Source: Falciphora oryzae (Eukaryota; Ascomycota; Sordariomycetes; Magnaporthales; Magnaporthaceae). Taken from it: a stretch of DNA of 34,573 nt. The notes beneath the pieces were generated by a model. The model had not been told where the DNA came from, ran no database searches, and saw nothing but the letters and a program-made list of their open reading frames with translations. This document shows, one piece after another, positions 1-12,800 of the stretch. Location: contig JNVV01000036.1 in NCBI GenBank assembly GCA_000733355.1, positions 65,428 to 100,000 of the forward strand. Direction: 5' to 3'. The number at the start of each line of letters is the position of its first letter. Position 1 is the stretch's first letter. The translations under genes were made by a program, and so were the position numbers.

Positions 1-968
1 GTAAGGGAGGAGGAGGGTGTGCGTCAGCGGCCAATCTCCTTGATGGGAAAAAACCAGCGAAGGAGTCAAGAGCGAGGGATAGGACACGGCAAGAAAGACT
101 GTTGAGAGAAACAGAAACGGGCAGGTCGGCCCATGTCCATGTCAGCAGAGGGTGCCATTGCGAACCCCATCCACGGCTCGCCCCTCCGTGCCGCTCTGGT
201 CGGGCTTGGCAGACCGCTCAGGCCGGCGGGAAGATCGTCAACGGGCGGCACGGGCGCGCTTTTTTAGATGGACACACACCCATCCATCCATCCGTCACAT
301 TGAAACCTTTGCGGGGCAAGGCCACTCTTCTCTCCATGTGCTGTGTGCTGTCACTCCATGCATCATCATCACCACCACCATCACCATCATCATCAGCCGT
401 CGATTGGGATTGGAGCCGGCTATTTTGCACCGAACCTCCATTCAAATCATCGCCATCAAAAGCTGGTGCTGCTTTTACCCGCCCGCCCCGCGATGCAACA
501 CTGAGAGGAGGCCCCGATTACCCAACCACCACCCGACGCCCCAAACGCCCAGCACCCCAAGACCATTGATCATTGATTGACCCGCATGCGCAATCGGCAC
601 CAGGAGGCCGAAGGGTGCGTGTCGTGCCCTCTGACCCAACCAACCCCAACGAGCCCGGTGGACCGAAGCAGCCCATCGCAATCCTCCCACCTTCCATCCC
701 CCATGTTAGTCCGCAACCAAACAAAAACGTGGAACTGGTAAAGATAGCGACATGCAAAATGCAAAGAGAAAGGGAGAGACGTAAGAGGCCGGCCTGGCGG
801 AAGATGGTGGGGATTTTTGTAACCGGTCAGCGGAGGAAAGGGGCCCGGGCCTGCTGCCGTGCTCCCCAGCCCCCAGCCCCTCTAGGCTAGCACCGGACCT
901 TATTTGATGTACACGCGCGCGAGTGCGGGCAGTTCCTTTTTTTTTCCCTCCCGCAGCCAGCCCCGGCC

Positions 969-1004
<36 letters not shown>

Positions 1005-2500
1005 CCAAGGATGGGACGGGTGGATGGATGGATGGGGTCGCCGAGTAGTGGGCGGGATCAAAATTAACAACAACACACATGTACACCAGATTAGCAAAAA
1101 AGGACGGGCCGCGGCCGCCGGGGCCTGGATTTGGTGGTCGGGCTGCCGTTAGTTGCCGTTTTGCCGCCGCTCCGCTGCTGCTGGCTTGACCAACCGTCCC
1201 TCCGTCCACATATCAATGTGGTATCCGTGTTCTGTCTGCCCGCTTGACGGCGGCGGCATTTATGATCGGGCCCTTGTTGAAACCCGTCATGTTGTTGATA
1301 CTGGCATGGCCTGCCTGCCTCGTTGGCTGCTTTTTTTTTTTTGTCCTTGCATACGGCATCTCCCTTGCACTGTGGAATCCGACGCGTTGCAGAGCCACAT
1401 GGCCCGTCCGGATACTCCCAAGCAAGGGAGACGGGCTGAGGGAGGAGGGGTGTGGACTGTCCCAACACAAGGCTGCGAATCCAGGCTTGGTCCCTCCTTC
1501 CTGCCGTTCCCGCTCCGCTAGCTTTGAGTAGTAGCAGCTCGGCCGAGACGGCGAGTACGATGGAGGGTAGGAGGGTAGGAGGGTAGGAAGACCAAATTTC
1601 CCCTCCCTCCATCCCTCCAACTCTGCCGCTGGGCAACATTTCTGATGTCGGATATAGGTGTCGTGAGGTTGCGTCCGCCACTATAATCTCTCGCGCATCG
1701 CCACGTCAAAGAGGGGAAAAGGCCACGAAACGACGACAGAAAGCAAGTAATGGATACAGCTCTCTACGAGTAAAAGAAGACACGCGGCGGTGCTTCATCT
1801 ATTTTCTGCGTCATCGGTAATGTCGTGAGACCCTGGGATTGTGGCCTGGGCCACTTGGGGTCGCCTCGTCCCGAGGTCCTCCGTCGCGCGCTCAAGGCGA
1901 CAAGCCTCCTGGCTCGCTGGTGTCACCCAAACCTGCTGCCGGCAAGAGGGAGATAGGGGATGGAGGGGGTAGCAGTCCCGCTGGTTAGTATGATGATAGG
2001 TCGGTACTTGCTGCTATCATCAAGGAAAGGGAAACGAGAACGTCATGTTGGCCGCGTCGGCCTTGGAACAAAACGGCCCATTGGGCACACAGGCATAACA
2101 TCACACCACACGGGCAGAAATGACCATGCATCGGACGCGAGCGGAGATATATCTACGGGCGTGCTTTCACGTGCAGGATCTTTCGATAGCGGCAAGGAGA
2201 AGAGAGAAAAAAACAGGACAAGAAGACCAGACGGAGTGTGGCCTCGCCCGCAGGCCAACATGCAGGCTATGTGGGATGAAGATGCGAGGGAGGAGGTAAA
2301 CTGCCGCTGCCGCTCCTGCGACTTTCTGCTACCAGCTGCATGACCCAGAAATAGGACCAGCAGCAGCAAAGGCGAGGCTGCCGATTGAAGGGAGACTGAT
2401 GAGCAAATGAGACACTGCCAGCGCATATTTGCGTCCTCCCCTCCCCCTCCATGAATCATCAAAAGGGTAAACTCGTCGCGGCGCAGGCCCGGCCACTGGT
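1..2500. other. Non-coding stretch with simple repeats
   Basis: No gene could be supported. It holds a CAT/CAC trinucleotide run (361-395), a 29-base A run (969-997), a GGAT tetranucleotide run (about 1019-1036), a T12 run (1331-1342) and a G-block facing a C-block (1562-1618). The open frames on both strands run through these repeats, have arginine-, proline- and serine-rich chance composition and show no domain. Confidence 0.6.
969..997 (+). repeat. A29 homopolymer
   Basis: A run of 29 adenines, the longest homopolymer in the window, followed by a short purine extension (GAG and four A). No target-site duplication or reverse-transcriptase remnant was noticed beside it, so there is nothing to call it a retroposon tail. 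Confidence 0.95.
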
Positions 2501-2511
2501 CCGGCCGGGAC

Positions 2512-2513
<2 letters not shown>

Positions 2514-2559
<46 letters not shown>
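2514..2559 (+). repeat. Composite (TG)n(AG)n microsatellite
   Basis: About 15 TG units followed by about 7 AG units. Read on the minus strand it is (CT)n followed by (CA)n, the same order as the + strand microsatellite at 3339-3367. Confidence 0.95.
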
Positions 2560-2560
<1 letters not shown>

Positions 2561-3338
2561 TGCGCGTCGCGCGTTGTGGCTGTCGGCGGCACGCTTCCTT
2601 TGGCCCCTCCCCTCACATCACATCACTCGCGGGCTTGGCATTAAAATATGGAAATAAAAAGAAGCAAAATTGATGTGCAGATGCGATGTGTTGTGTAATG
2701 TCATGAAAAGCCGGGTGGGCGAGTTAGACTTGCTGCTCCTCTTCCGCCTGCTCGCCTGCGGGCCCAGCTTTTGACGGCAGGGCAGCCGTGTGGTCGACAA
2801 ATCTGTCGTCGGCAGGACGCCGACCGGCGCGTCGCATCCATGTGTGTATGTGTATGCGTCGATCGAGATTCGTGACAGGATCGAGCGAGGACTCGTTTGT
2901 CTGCACTGCATCGACTGGCTGGGTGGGCGGTGATGGTGGGCGCGAAGCGACATGCGTGGCTTCTGCTACGACGCAATTTTTGGCTGACCCGTGCATGAAG
3001 AAGTGTGAAGGAGGCGTGTTGTCTGGAGCAATCATCAGCGTTTGTTTGTTTGGGCGCCCCATAGCGAGAGCCATAGACGCGAGCCCGATCCAGCAGGCCA
3101 CGAATAAACAGGCCACCCGGCGAGACGAGCAGAGCATGTGGAGGGAGGGGTTTGCCGCCGGGACTTGATCATGGTGGTCCTCCTCCTTCTCGGCCTGCTT
3201 CTCCATCATCTTTGCCTGCTCCCTGGGCGCGTGCGGTCTCACCCGCATCGAACGCCATGCAAGCTGCGCGAGGCCTGGACGCAACAAGTGAGACGGGAGT
3301 AGACCGGTCGTTGCCTATCCCGCTCGCCCACACTTGGA

Positions 3339-3367
3339 CTCTCTCTCTCTCACACACACACACACAC
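3339..3367 (+). repeat. Composite (CT)6(CA)8 microsatellite
   Basis: Six CT units run directly into about eight CA units. It is in inverted orientation to the composite repeat at 2514-2559, but the flanks do not match. Confidence 0.95.
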
Positions 3368-5538
3368 TTTCGCTTCAATTGGGCCTCGCCGCAACGATGC
3401 TGTGATTCAACTCGAGGCCGCCGGCCCTGCAGCTGCAAAGGCCGGACGTTGGCAGCAGAGTGTGGTGGGTGCTGCTGACGATGCAGCGCAGGCCGCAGTT
3501 TCCACGGCTAGCCAAGGGGCCCCTCCTCGAGGGTGGTGGTGCACTGTAGCCCTCGGCCGTACTCTTTATTCCTCATCTCCTGAGGGCCGGGAAATGGCTG
3601 GCTGGCCTTTCCTTGCCTTGCCTTGCATCGCTGCGACTGCGACCCTTGATTGAAGCGGAAAGCATGTTCATCCCCCCCATGATGAGACGGACGGACAGCC
3701 GCAACCGCATCCCCGCACCAGAAGCCAAGGGGCAGCCGCTCGGCCGTGACGCCCAAGCCGGAAGCCCGCAGCTGCAACAGGCCCAATTCGCCGGCCGGGG
3801 GCTTGCGTGGGGTTGGGAGAGAGGCGGCATCCGGGAGAGGAGGGCAGGCCATCAAATCCCCAATGTGCCAGGTGCCAGTAAAAATGGCTGCAAACGGTGA
3901 CGTTGAATGGCCATGCAACGTCGACATGCACGGTGCTTGCTGTTTGCTGTTTGCTCTGGATAATTCAACGAGAAAAAAAAAAAAATCACTCGATCGCCGA
4001 TCTCTGCTGGCTGTGTTTCGACTCGGACCTGTTCATCGGCTCCTCCCTGGTCGCGGACCATTTTTTTTTTTCTGTCTCCCCTTGTTTTGCCAAGTTTCCA
4101 GTCGACAAAGCGGGGACTGCCCGATTCCAAACAGGGGAAGGGAGAAGAAGGGCAGAAAAAAAAGGATGAAGCCGGTCAAGAGCGTGGGAACCGAACCCCA
4201 TGACTCAATCAGCGTGGAGCCCCCGAGATTCAGCTTGACACTGCGGGCTCGGAATGGGCCGCGCCTTTGCCCTGGGACGTGGTAGCTCAGCGGTGGTGCC
4301 TGCCCGTCTGGCTGTGTTCCGTCCCTTCCCTTCCGTGCGCGCAAAGCCAGGGCCTGGGCCGTGGAATTGATTGCACGAATGGCCCTGCCCTTGCCGCGCG
4401 CCCCCGCTGGGAACATCCCCGCCACCAGCATCCCCCTCCCCTTTTTTCTTTTTTTGCGCTTGCTCTGCTTTGCCAGTCCGGCTGACCACAACAGGACACA
4501 AATTAATTTATTTTATTTTATTTGCTCGTCGTGTCAAATCTACGGCCGACATAGAACATCCCAGGCGTGCCATTCGCATGTCCGAGGCCGCGCCCGAGAC
4601 TTTTTTTTTGCAGCAGCAGCAGCAGCAGTAGCAGCAGAGTTGCCCAACCCGTGGATGGGTAGGTAGGCGAACCCAACGAAAAATTGAATGACAAGCCAGC
4701 CAGGCATCCATCCAGCTGGACCACGGTATCAGGGATTAATTGCTCTTCGGGATTCGCGAGGGGGCTTGCCCACTTGGCTGCGACATACTCGCTGCAGGCT
4801 GCGTCATATCAGCTGCTCGTCTGTGGTGTCGGCTAGACGACAGAGGGGAGACACGGCTCGTCGTTCCACCGAATTGACAGGTCACAACCGGATATGATAG
4901 GGAGGGGAAAAAAAAAAAAAGAAATCATCACGACGGGAAAGCGTTGTGTGGGCGTGTCGGGTGGTAGCAGAGGACCAAGCAAAATAGGAGGAGGCGTAGA
5001 AGCAGCAAAAGCAGAGCACTATACGGCAGTTTTTGCTGGCCTCTCCTGTGGCGTAGCTCTCCCTCGTCTCCTCCTTCTCTGTCCAACCCGCCTATCCGCG
5101 CTGGGAATGTGTGTGTGAGTGTGTATGCCTGCAGGTCGGGCCATGGCCAGGCCGGGGCCCTGTCGCGATGATGATCGCCGCACACCACCCGGAACCAAAC
5201 AAAGTCCCCCTCGGCACCCGTCAACCGCGACGCGGGCAGTGAGAAAAGGGAAACCCGCAGGCGGACGGCCGCAAAAACTCAGCCCAGGCCAGGCCCCCCA
5301 GCGGGAGGGCCGGCCAACGGGAGTTGGTTGGTTTGGGGTTTGGGGTGCACGCAAACTGCGGGAGCCGAGCCTGTTTCTGGGTTGCGGAGAGGGGGAGGGA
5401 AGCAAAATAAAGGAGGGTCGCACTGCCATCGCATTTTCCTGTCCCAAAAAGGATCGGTTCCAGAAATTGAAAAAAATGAATTGAAAAAAAAGATGCACTG
5501 TGGGGAAATCTGGGAGGGGTGAACCTAGCCGGAGCTCG

Positions 5539-5539
5539 A

Positions 5540-5571
<32 letters not shown>
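5539..5571 (+). repeat. Interrupted poly(A) tract (A20 G A12)
   Basis: Twenty adenines, one G, then twelve adenines. Confidence 0.95.
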
Positions 5572-5573
<2 letters not shown>

Positions 5574-6500
5574 GTACGTACACAGTGGGGAAAGCTGACC
5601 ATGCGACGACGCGGCCCACAGACACCACACGCCCCCTCCCTGAACGGCGGCTTCTTAGCCAGGGAGGTTAGGAATGCGAGAGCCACGCAGCAGCAGCAAG
5701 TACCTATTTTGTGACCAGCCACGCCCACCACCCATCCTTTTGCACACGCGCTAGTGCATTTTCTTTTGTTCATGTCCACCTCTAGCCGTCGATTCGCCTG
5801 GCTGGCGCTGTGCTCTGCCCTGGGCCGGGCCATTTCCGCCAAATTGATCAAGCGAGGAAAAGTAGCGCGGACCGATCAGATGCGGGTTTTCTTTCTTCTC
5901 TCACGGGTTAGGCTGGCCCGGTTGTGTGTTTGTGCCGTGCATGTTTGGCGTGTCTGCTGTGTTTGTGCTGCCCGAGTCCGCGGCATCCTTGATTGCCTTT
6001 TTTTTTTTTTTTTTTTTCCCTCCCCTGCCCTCTCGTCCTCGATGCGAGGTAATTTTTCTCTTTGCCAAAGAGACAAACTCGCCGGATTTCCCATGTCGTG
6101 TAGCCTGCCGCAGCTCGCTTCTGGCAGGCTGGAGCCAAGGCAGAGCCTATCAGCCCAGCTCTGCAGGCTCTCCCAAACCCCCAAGAGCTGCCCACCCCTC
6201 TGATATGGACCAGAGGGCGACCTACTCACCTCCCAGCCAGCCACCAAACTCAATGGTCTCGGCCAAATGTGCCCTCCCATTAGCACGGAAGAGAGTGACC
6301 AAACGAGGTAAGAGATCCTGGGGGGAAAAAATAGAAATAACTGATAGGCACATACCATTTTTTTTTTTTTTTTACTCAGAGCGCCAGGACGGGATGGACG
6401 GGGAAATAGGCAAAAATCCACGAGATCCTGTGGGTGTGCGTGCGTGCGTGCGCGTGTGTGTGTGTGTGTCTTGTGGCTTGCAGCCCATGCAGTCAGCATT

Positions 6501-9500
6501 TCAGAGTCCCACTCCAGCACCGTGACGCCTTGACCCTTCCCCTCTCGATCCTCTGGATCCCATCCCTCCCAAGCCCCAAGACCGACCGAACACACTGGCT
6601 CGGCGGCCCGGCTACGTCACCCTTTTTTGTTGCGGTCGTGGTGGTTGGGAGGGAGGAGCCGGAATGGAGGGCGCCGGAATGTGGATGATTCGGGCGACTC
6701 TATCCGTCTGATGGTGTCAGGCAGGCAAAACACAAAACCTCGGGACCGACTCGAGGCCTCGCCGTCGCGCAAAGACGAAAAGAATTGGATCAGCATGTCC
6801 GAAATTTCAGCCCCATCAGCACTCCTTCACGACAAAGAGCTGTCTCCCCGCTCTTGGCCCTGGCTCTGGAACCGACCACCACCGCTTAGTGGGGTTCGGC
6901 GGTCCAGCAGCAAGATAGCAAAGGCGGCCTGCAAGCAGCCATTCCCATCCAGGGGCGTCCTTGCGGGCTGCGCGCAAGAGGTCCCCAATGAGCGAGGAGG
7001 TTGTTCAGCCAAGTTCCAAGGGGAGCCGAGAGCCCCGCTAGCGAGAGTCCCAAGGTGAGATTGGAGATTGTCGGAGGGGTGTGAGTGGGCGTGGGCAGGC
7101 ATTCAGATCATGCCTGGTACCGAGCTCTCCCAGATTGGCCAGGGGTGCCATGGAAGTCAGCAATACCAGGCATTGATCATTGATGTACGGAGGCAGACAT
7201 CGGCGCGGTATATGTCCTCGATTAATCACACCCTCTTATCGGACTTTTGCCTCTTGCATCACCCTACGTCGTATTATTGCATCCCGTCTGTCCACGCAAC
7301 CAAGCAATGGGGCAGTTCGGCAGTCGTTGACTCCGAAGCTTTGCTTTTGTGCAATAATTTTTTTTCCCTTCTTCCCGTTTTTTTTTTTCCTCGCGTGTTT
7401 TGGGCTTGCGCGACGAGGGCGGCTCACTGACCAGGGGAAAAGGGGAACGGGCGGACAAGCCAGGGTCCAGGTGAACGGAGCGGCAAGTGGGCCGCAGGAG
7501 TCAACGCTCACGTGATTTGCCGCGACTGGGGTGCCCCTGGGGGAGCGTTTTTGGCGTGGTCGGGGTTGTGCAACACGCGGGCATCAAAGATGGCCTAATG
7601 TGGTGGTTAGGTTTGTGTGGTTGGCTGGCTGGCGGTTCTGCGGCTTGGACTGGCTCTCTTGGGTTCAATTTGCACCACCCACTGCTCTCATCTCGACGAC
7701 TCCTCTCGCGTGGCGATCGCCCTGCCCTCGCGTCCTTTTTGTCAATTACGGACAGTCTCGTGGTCGCCCAGGGGTTTTCTGCCTAACGTAGCGCTGCCTG
7801 ATACGACCCACGCCTGCATGGGTAAGCAAGGCTTGAGCAATCAAAGAGGGCGGACGCGAAAGAGGCCGGGCAGCCAGCACCAGACAAAAGCAAAGAAAAG
7901 GACGGCACCAAAATCTGGATCGCGCTCGCTCCGGAACCCACCCCTGGCGCCAGCCAATCACAGCTCTGATCGCCCCTCTGAGACTGGCATCCAAAAAAAA
8001 AAAAAAAAAAAAGCCGGGGAAGCCGGGGAGGATCAACAGGGCGGTTCTAGTTGGCAGCAAAGGTTATGGCAAAAATGTCGGTGAGCAAAAGCCGCCGCCG
8101 TTGGTGCATATTTCCATGTTTGTTTGATTTTTTTTTTTTTTTTTTTTTTTTTTTCAAACGGTCTGCTCGTGCTTAGGATCACTACCCCAAGGGGCCATGC
8201 CGTCATCCCTCCTTAGCCCCAGGCCCTCCGTGCCCTTTTTTTTCAATGGCTTCCTCGTCTGCGTGGCGGTGGCGCCCGTGGGCCGGCAAAGGCACGAAGC
8301 GGTGTAGCAAAGTGGGCGGACACAAGAACCGTGCCTACCTAAACACGAGTGGCATTGGGCCGATTAAAAAAAGAACAAAGTCCACCTACAATCAAACGGC
8401 ACTTGAGGCGCTTTCCGTGCCGCTTCTCCGCATACCTTGGTCGCCTGCGCCGCGGGCCCCTATTTACCCACCACGTTTGCTGCCCATTGATGTAGGTATA
8501 GAGGGTCCGTCGGAGCCAACGCCGTGCACCCTCCCGCGTTTGCCAATCTTGACCTGCACGAGCACATACACAGACCCGGCCGATCTGCCTGGGCCTCCTC
8601 GCTTTCTGGCGGTTGTTATCGGGTCTTGGTCGAGTGGTGTGGTGGTCCATCTTATTGCCTGCCCCTCCATGCAGTGTCACTTGTTTGATAGTGCGCCACT
8701 GGGCCGCCTCGTTTTGGCCCGTGGGATCGGGAACGGACGGACGTGTCTGATAGCCATTCCCCGTACTTTCGTAATCTAGCGTTTTTGCTCTCCGACAAAG
8801 CGCTAGGTGGGTAGCCGTCACTAGCCCCGGCCTCTGCACGTGCGACTTGAGGAATTCCTTCGACGGGAAGGACGCGATATGCTGTGGAACAAGAAGAAAA
8901 ACGAAGAAGAAAAAAAGAAACAGGCGGAGGGAAGCCCGAGCACGATACGCGGCTTGCCAAAAGAGGAAGCGGAAACGAAGTACAGTGCTGCTGCCGGCCA
9001 AACAAACCTCTTATACACACCGGCCTGGGCCTGTGATAATCATAATTGACACATCATCAGAGAGAGTCATAAGTCTGCTCGGTCGATCTCCCTGCCCTGC
9101 CCTGCTCCCGCTTTGCTTTGTGTATCAAAGCTAGTGTAGATAGTCCAATGTGGCGAGCCGTAGCACCGCCAATGCGCCAGAGTAGAGTAAAATAAAATAT
9201 GGTAACACGGACAGCTGCAGGCCTCATGAGAGTGTTGTACCCTGATACCACTCCCCAGCCATTCTTGCCTTAACCCCCGAGTCCGCCTCATGTTGACCCA
9301 GGAAGGTTTCTCGCGCCCCCTCCCTCGGGCTCGCCTAGAGTTGCACCGCACAGGCACCTACCCACCTCCCTCTTCTATTCCTCTCCCGTCTCTAGCCAAG
9401 CGGGCCGCAGGAGTCAAGGCCATGAACCGTGCATGCTCTACGCGCCCGCTGCGGGGTTCCAACGCGGTCTCGCCGCCGGCCGTATATATGGATCCGCTGA

Positions 9501-9800
9501 ACTGTCGCGGCGGCGCGGGTGTTGCACAAAGTAGGCCTCGAAAACCGCCCGGGGAGGAGGGGAGGGGTGACCATGTTACGACGGAAAAGCAAGAAACAAA
9601 CAGAAACGACTGGTTCTCGAGGAACGGGCTGGGCTGGGCTGGGCTAGGGGATGAGCTGGCACTGCATAGTCCACACCCCATCCCTTGTTCTGTCACGTCG
9701 AAAACTCAATGGACGGAGATTTCACCGAGATAAACTGCCGAGGAAGACAGAGAGAGAGAGAGAGGCCAGGCAGACGTCAAGGACGGGAGTGTGAGTCGTG
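6501..9800. other. Non-coding stretch with homopolymers and a short dispersed repeat
   Basis: No gene could be supported. It contains A20 (7993-8012), T27 (8128-8154), four GGGCT units (9626-9645), a GA run (9748-9764) and a near-identical 21-nt sequence present at about 7484-7504 and 9397-9417. Open frames are short, interrupted by homopolymers and without recognisable features. Confidence 0.6.
8128..8154 (+). repeat. T27 homopolymer
   Basis: A run of 27 thymines; the second longest homopolymer here. Confidence 0.95.
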
Positions 9801-12800
9801 GTGCTCGGCGGTTAGTACCTTTCTGGTGAAGCAAGTACACCCCCGTCCTCGCCACTAGCACGAGCTTTCTGAGACACAAGGTCGGGCCCCGGCATGATCT
9901 CTCTCCTTTCCACTGTGTGTACCCAACGATTTTTTTTGTCTTTTTTCCCATTGCACTGCATTTGCACTGCCCCCATCCCCTCTCTCCTTTTCTTTCTGTC
10001 GACGACAGTTTGCGACAATGTCTCGGGTCTGGCATTTTTGACTCAAACGTCTCGTGGCTGCTCGCCGTCCACACGACTCTGGCGTCTTCTGTCTATGTGG
10101 GCTGCCGGGCCGCCTGTCACGGCGTCCTGCTGCTCGGGGCGGGGGAAGCTTGTGTTAGGGACCTCAAGACCCCACACACTCAGGGGACCCTAAGTTGGGT
10201 GCATGCAGGTGGACAGAACAGGACGTGCCGCAACACATGGCCTGGACGGGCTCGGGCATGGAGCTTGGGCCAGTGAGAAGGCCAAAGAGGCATCTCATCG
10301 GGCCCCTCGTGTAGTTGGCCTTTTTTGGCGGCTTCTTTTGAAGGGGGCTTCCCTCTTTTTTTTTTCGGCGCCAAAACCACAGCGGACCAAACGATCCATT
10401 GGTTCAGTAGCTCCCGATACCCAATCATGCCCAATCTCACTTGGCCTACAGCGGCGTTTCTGCAAGCCAGCAGAAGGGCCGCATGTCGCAAGGAAACGCC
10501 CCGATAAATAGATTTCGAGGAAAAACAGGCAACGGGATCACGGCCCTAGACTCTGTGCACGCTCCGCCAGGAAATATCAATCGATCGGGTTTGGTCCAAA
10601 TAAACTACCAGTAGTCCGAAGCCGTCAGACAGGAACATGGTGTCACCTGACCGCCCGCACGACACCTCCCAGCGGTGCTAGCGGTTTTAGCGGGAGCGCT
10701 GGTGCCATCCTGCTAGCCGTTGTCTGCCTAGCTCCCATCGAAGCCCTCTTCCGCTTTTCCCCACCCCAGCACACAGTCAAGACCGATCACAGCGGCCGTT
10801 CCACAGTCAAAAGCACTGACTGAGCGGACCCGGCTTTTCGGTTCAAACGAGCCTTCCCGCCCCATGTTGGCTGCGCAAGCCGCTCGAACTTTCTTTTTGT
10901 GCGATTGATATTGGCACTGGCTCCAGCGATGGCTGTGGGGAAAAGCGGTGTGTCAATTTCAATCGAGCGCCGAGCTCACAGCCCAGGCGAGGCTACAAAC
11001 CGGCCGGGGGTCGTGGATTGAGCGGTTTCCAGGGGGCCTGCCCCAATTCTCGGACCTGGGCTGAGCGAAGCTGTGGGCCAAGACCACGCAAGCCCGAGAA
11101 AGGGAAAAAAAAAAAAAAAAAAAAAAAAAACCGCGGGCGCTGGACCACGGATGTCTCGGTCGATTCAACCACTCAATTCCACCAAATCAAATTGCCCGAG
11201 ACTGCCGACTTTTCTCCTTTTATTTTTCGTTTCTTCCCAGACACCGAGATTGGAGCGTCAGCGTCAGCAAGAAAAAAGGGACTTCGGTCCCGGGAATGAT
11301 GGAATCAATCGAGAAAAGAAAAAGCCACGGATGATGACATGGGGGGGTGTTCGTTCCCTTTTTTTCCCCATTTGCAGGGGCTGAGTTGCGGCTCTGCTTC
11401 CCGCGCTTTTGACCGGTGAGCAAGCGTAGGCACCGATTCTGAGCATGAAATCTCGGAACGGGGCAAATAAAAAAGAAACAGACAAATAAAATGCCCGCCA
11501 CCCACCCCCCGGGCTAGGTGGCTAAGATGGGCAGGTTTAGCACTAGGTAGGGCGACAGAGGAGGCGGGTGACCGGACCAACAATGCAGATCGTGATGGGT
11601 GCCAGATATGTCAGCAATGAACAAGCCACGCCCGTTGCTCCGTGAGCAACTCCCATCGAGGCAGGGGGCCTGATTTACGGCCGCCCGTTCCTTGCTGCGC
11701 CGCCGCCAGAATTTTAGGGTAGAAAAGCAAACACCGGGCGGGAGGATCACGTCCCATGTTCATCCAGCCCCCCGGACAGGCTCTTGGAATTGAAGAACCC
11801 AGGGGAGCAGGGCGGAAGCGCGCGGCAGGGCCGCCCGCCGCGAAGTGACAGACAACATAAGCCAAGAGGCTGGGGTCGGGGCTTTTCTCGAAGGCCTCAA
11901 GTGACAGGAGTAGTACCATACGACGAAGCCCCGAATCCTCCCCATGCATAAAACAAGTGAGCGAGTGACAAAGGTAAAATTAGGAACCAAAAATATTGCC
12001 GCTAGGATTGCGGCGGCGAAGCCTGCAAGCATCAGCAGCAGCAGCAGAGCAAATAATTAAGCAAAGAGCAGCGCCAACAGCACACTTCGTGGGTATGGCG
12101 GGGGGAAAAAAAAAAAAAAAAAAGGCTGTGCGACCCCTCCCGGGGCCACCAACAGCACAGCGCAATTTACGGTTCAATTTCCAGCGAAGGCGGCGTCGAT
12201 GGTTGAAAGTTGGCAGAAAGCACGGACGCCAACCACCAACACGTTTCCCTCCTCGCTCGCCTCGTGCTAGTTGCCAGTTTGCCCGTTTTGTGTTTCTTGG
12301 AAGTATTGATTCCATCCCGCCGATCCTCTGGCGATCAAAAAAAAAAAAAAAAAGGCCCATTGGTACGCTCAAAGACGGCGGCGAGCTAGAGGCCGTATTC
12401 GGCGCTGCTTACCTCCTGGGTCGGGTCACGGCCGGATCGGGCGGGTTCCTATCACAAGCAGGCAATCGAATGGTTTTACTCGACACCCTCTCTCCCTGTC
12501 GCTCTTGACTTCTCCCTGGCTCGAGGTTCCATCAGACAGTCCTGTCGTCGTTGCCTGTCAAGCGGACCGGCAGCACTACGACATTTTGCTCCTTTTCTGA
12601 CCTCCCGTCGTATTTTCGGGCGAGAAACAAGCGGGTATGGCAGCGGGCAGCGGGCTCTCACAACACGCAAGCAGAATGGAACAGTCTCGTTGGTGTGGGT
12701 TTTTCTGATCGGACCGGCCGCAGCCAACCGAGGCAGAAACACACCAGACACAAGTCCTCTGCATCTAATAGCGCCGGGGGAAAAAAGAGCGCGGCGCACG

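Larger units (their letters stand above)
2501..6500. other. Non-coding stretch with microsatellites and homopolymers
   Basis: No gene could be supported. It contains two composite dinucleotide microsatellites (2514-2559 and 3339-3367), A13 at 3973-3985, T11 at 4061-4071, a TTTTA-type run (about 4504-4521), CAG repeats (4611-4637), A13 at 4908-4920, A20 plus A12 at 5539-5571, T20 at 5998-6017, T16 at 6358-6373 and a GCGT/GT run (6432-6470). A tRNA A-box-like string at 4283 has no partner B box. Confidence 0.6.

Noticed and set aside
969..997. Poly(A) tract as a retroposon tail
   Set aside because: No reverse-transcriptase frame, promoter boxes or target-site duplication could be seen. Similar tracts occur throughout on both strands.
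4283..4293. tRNA A-box-like string TAGCTCAGCGG
   Set aside because: No B box at the right distance and no cloverleaf pairing; the following bases do not form D or anticodon stems.
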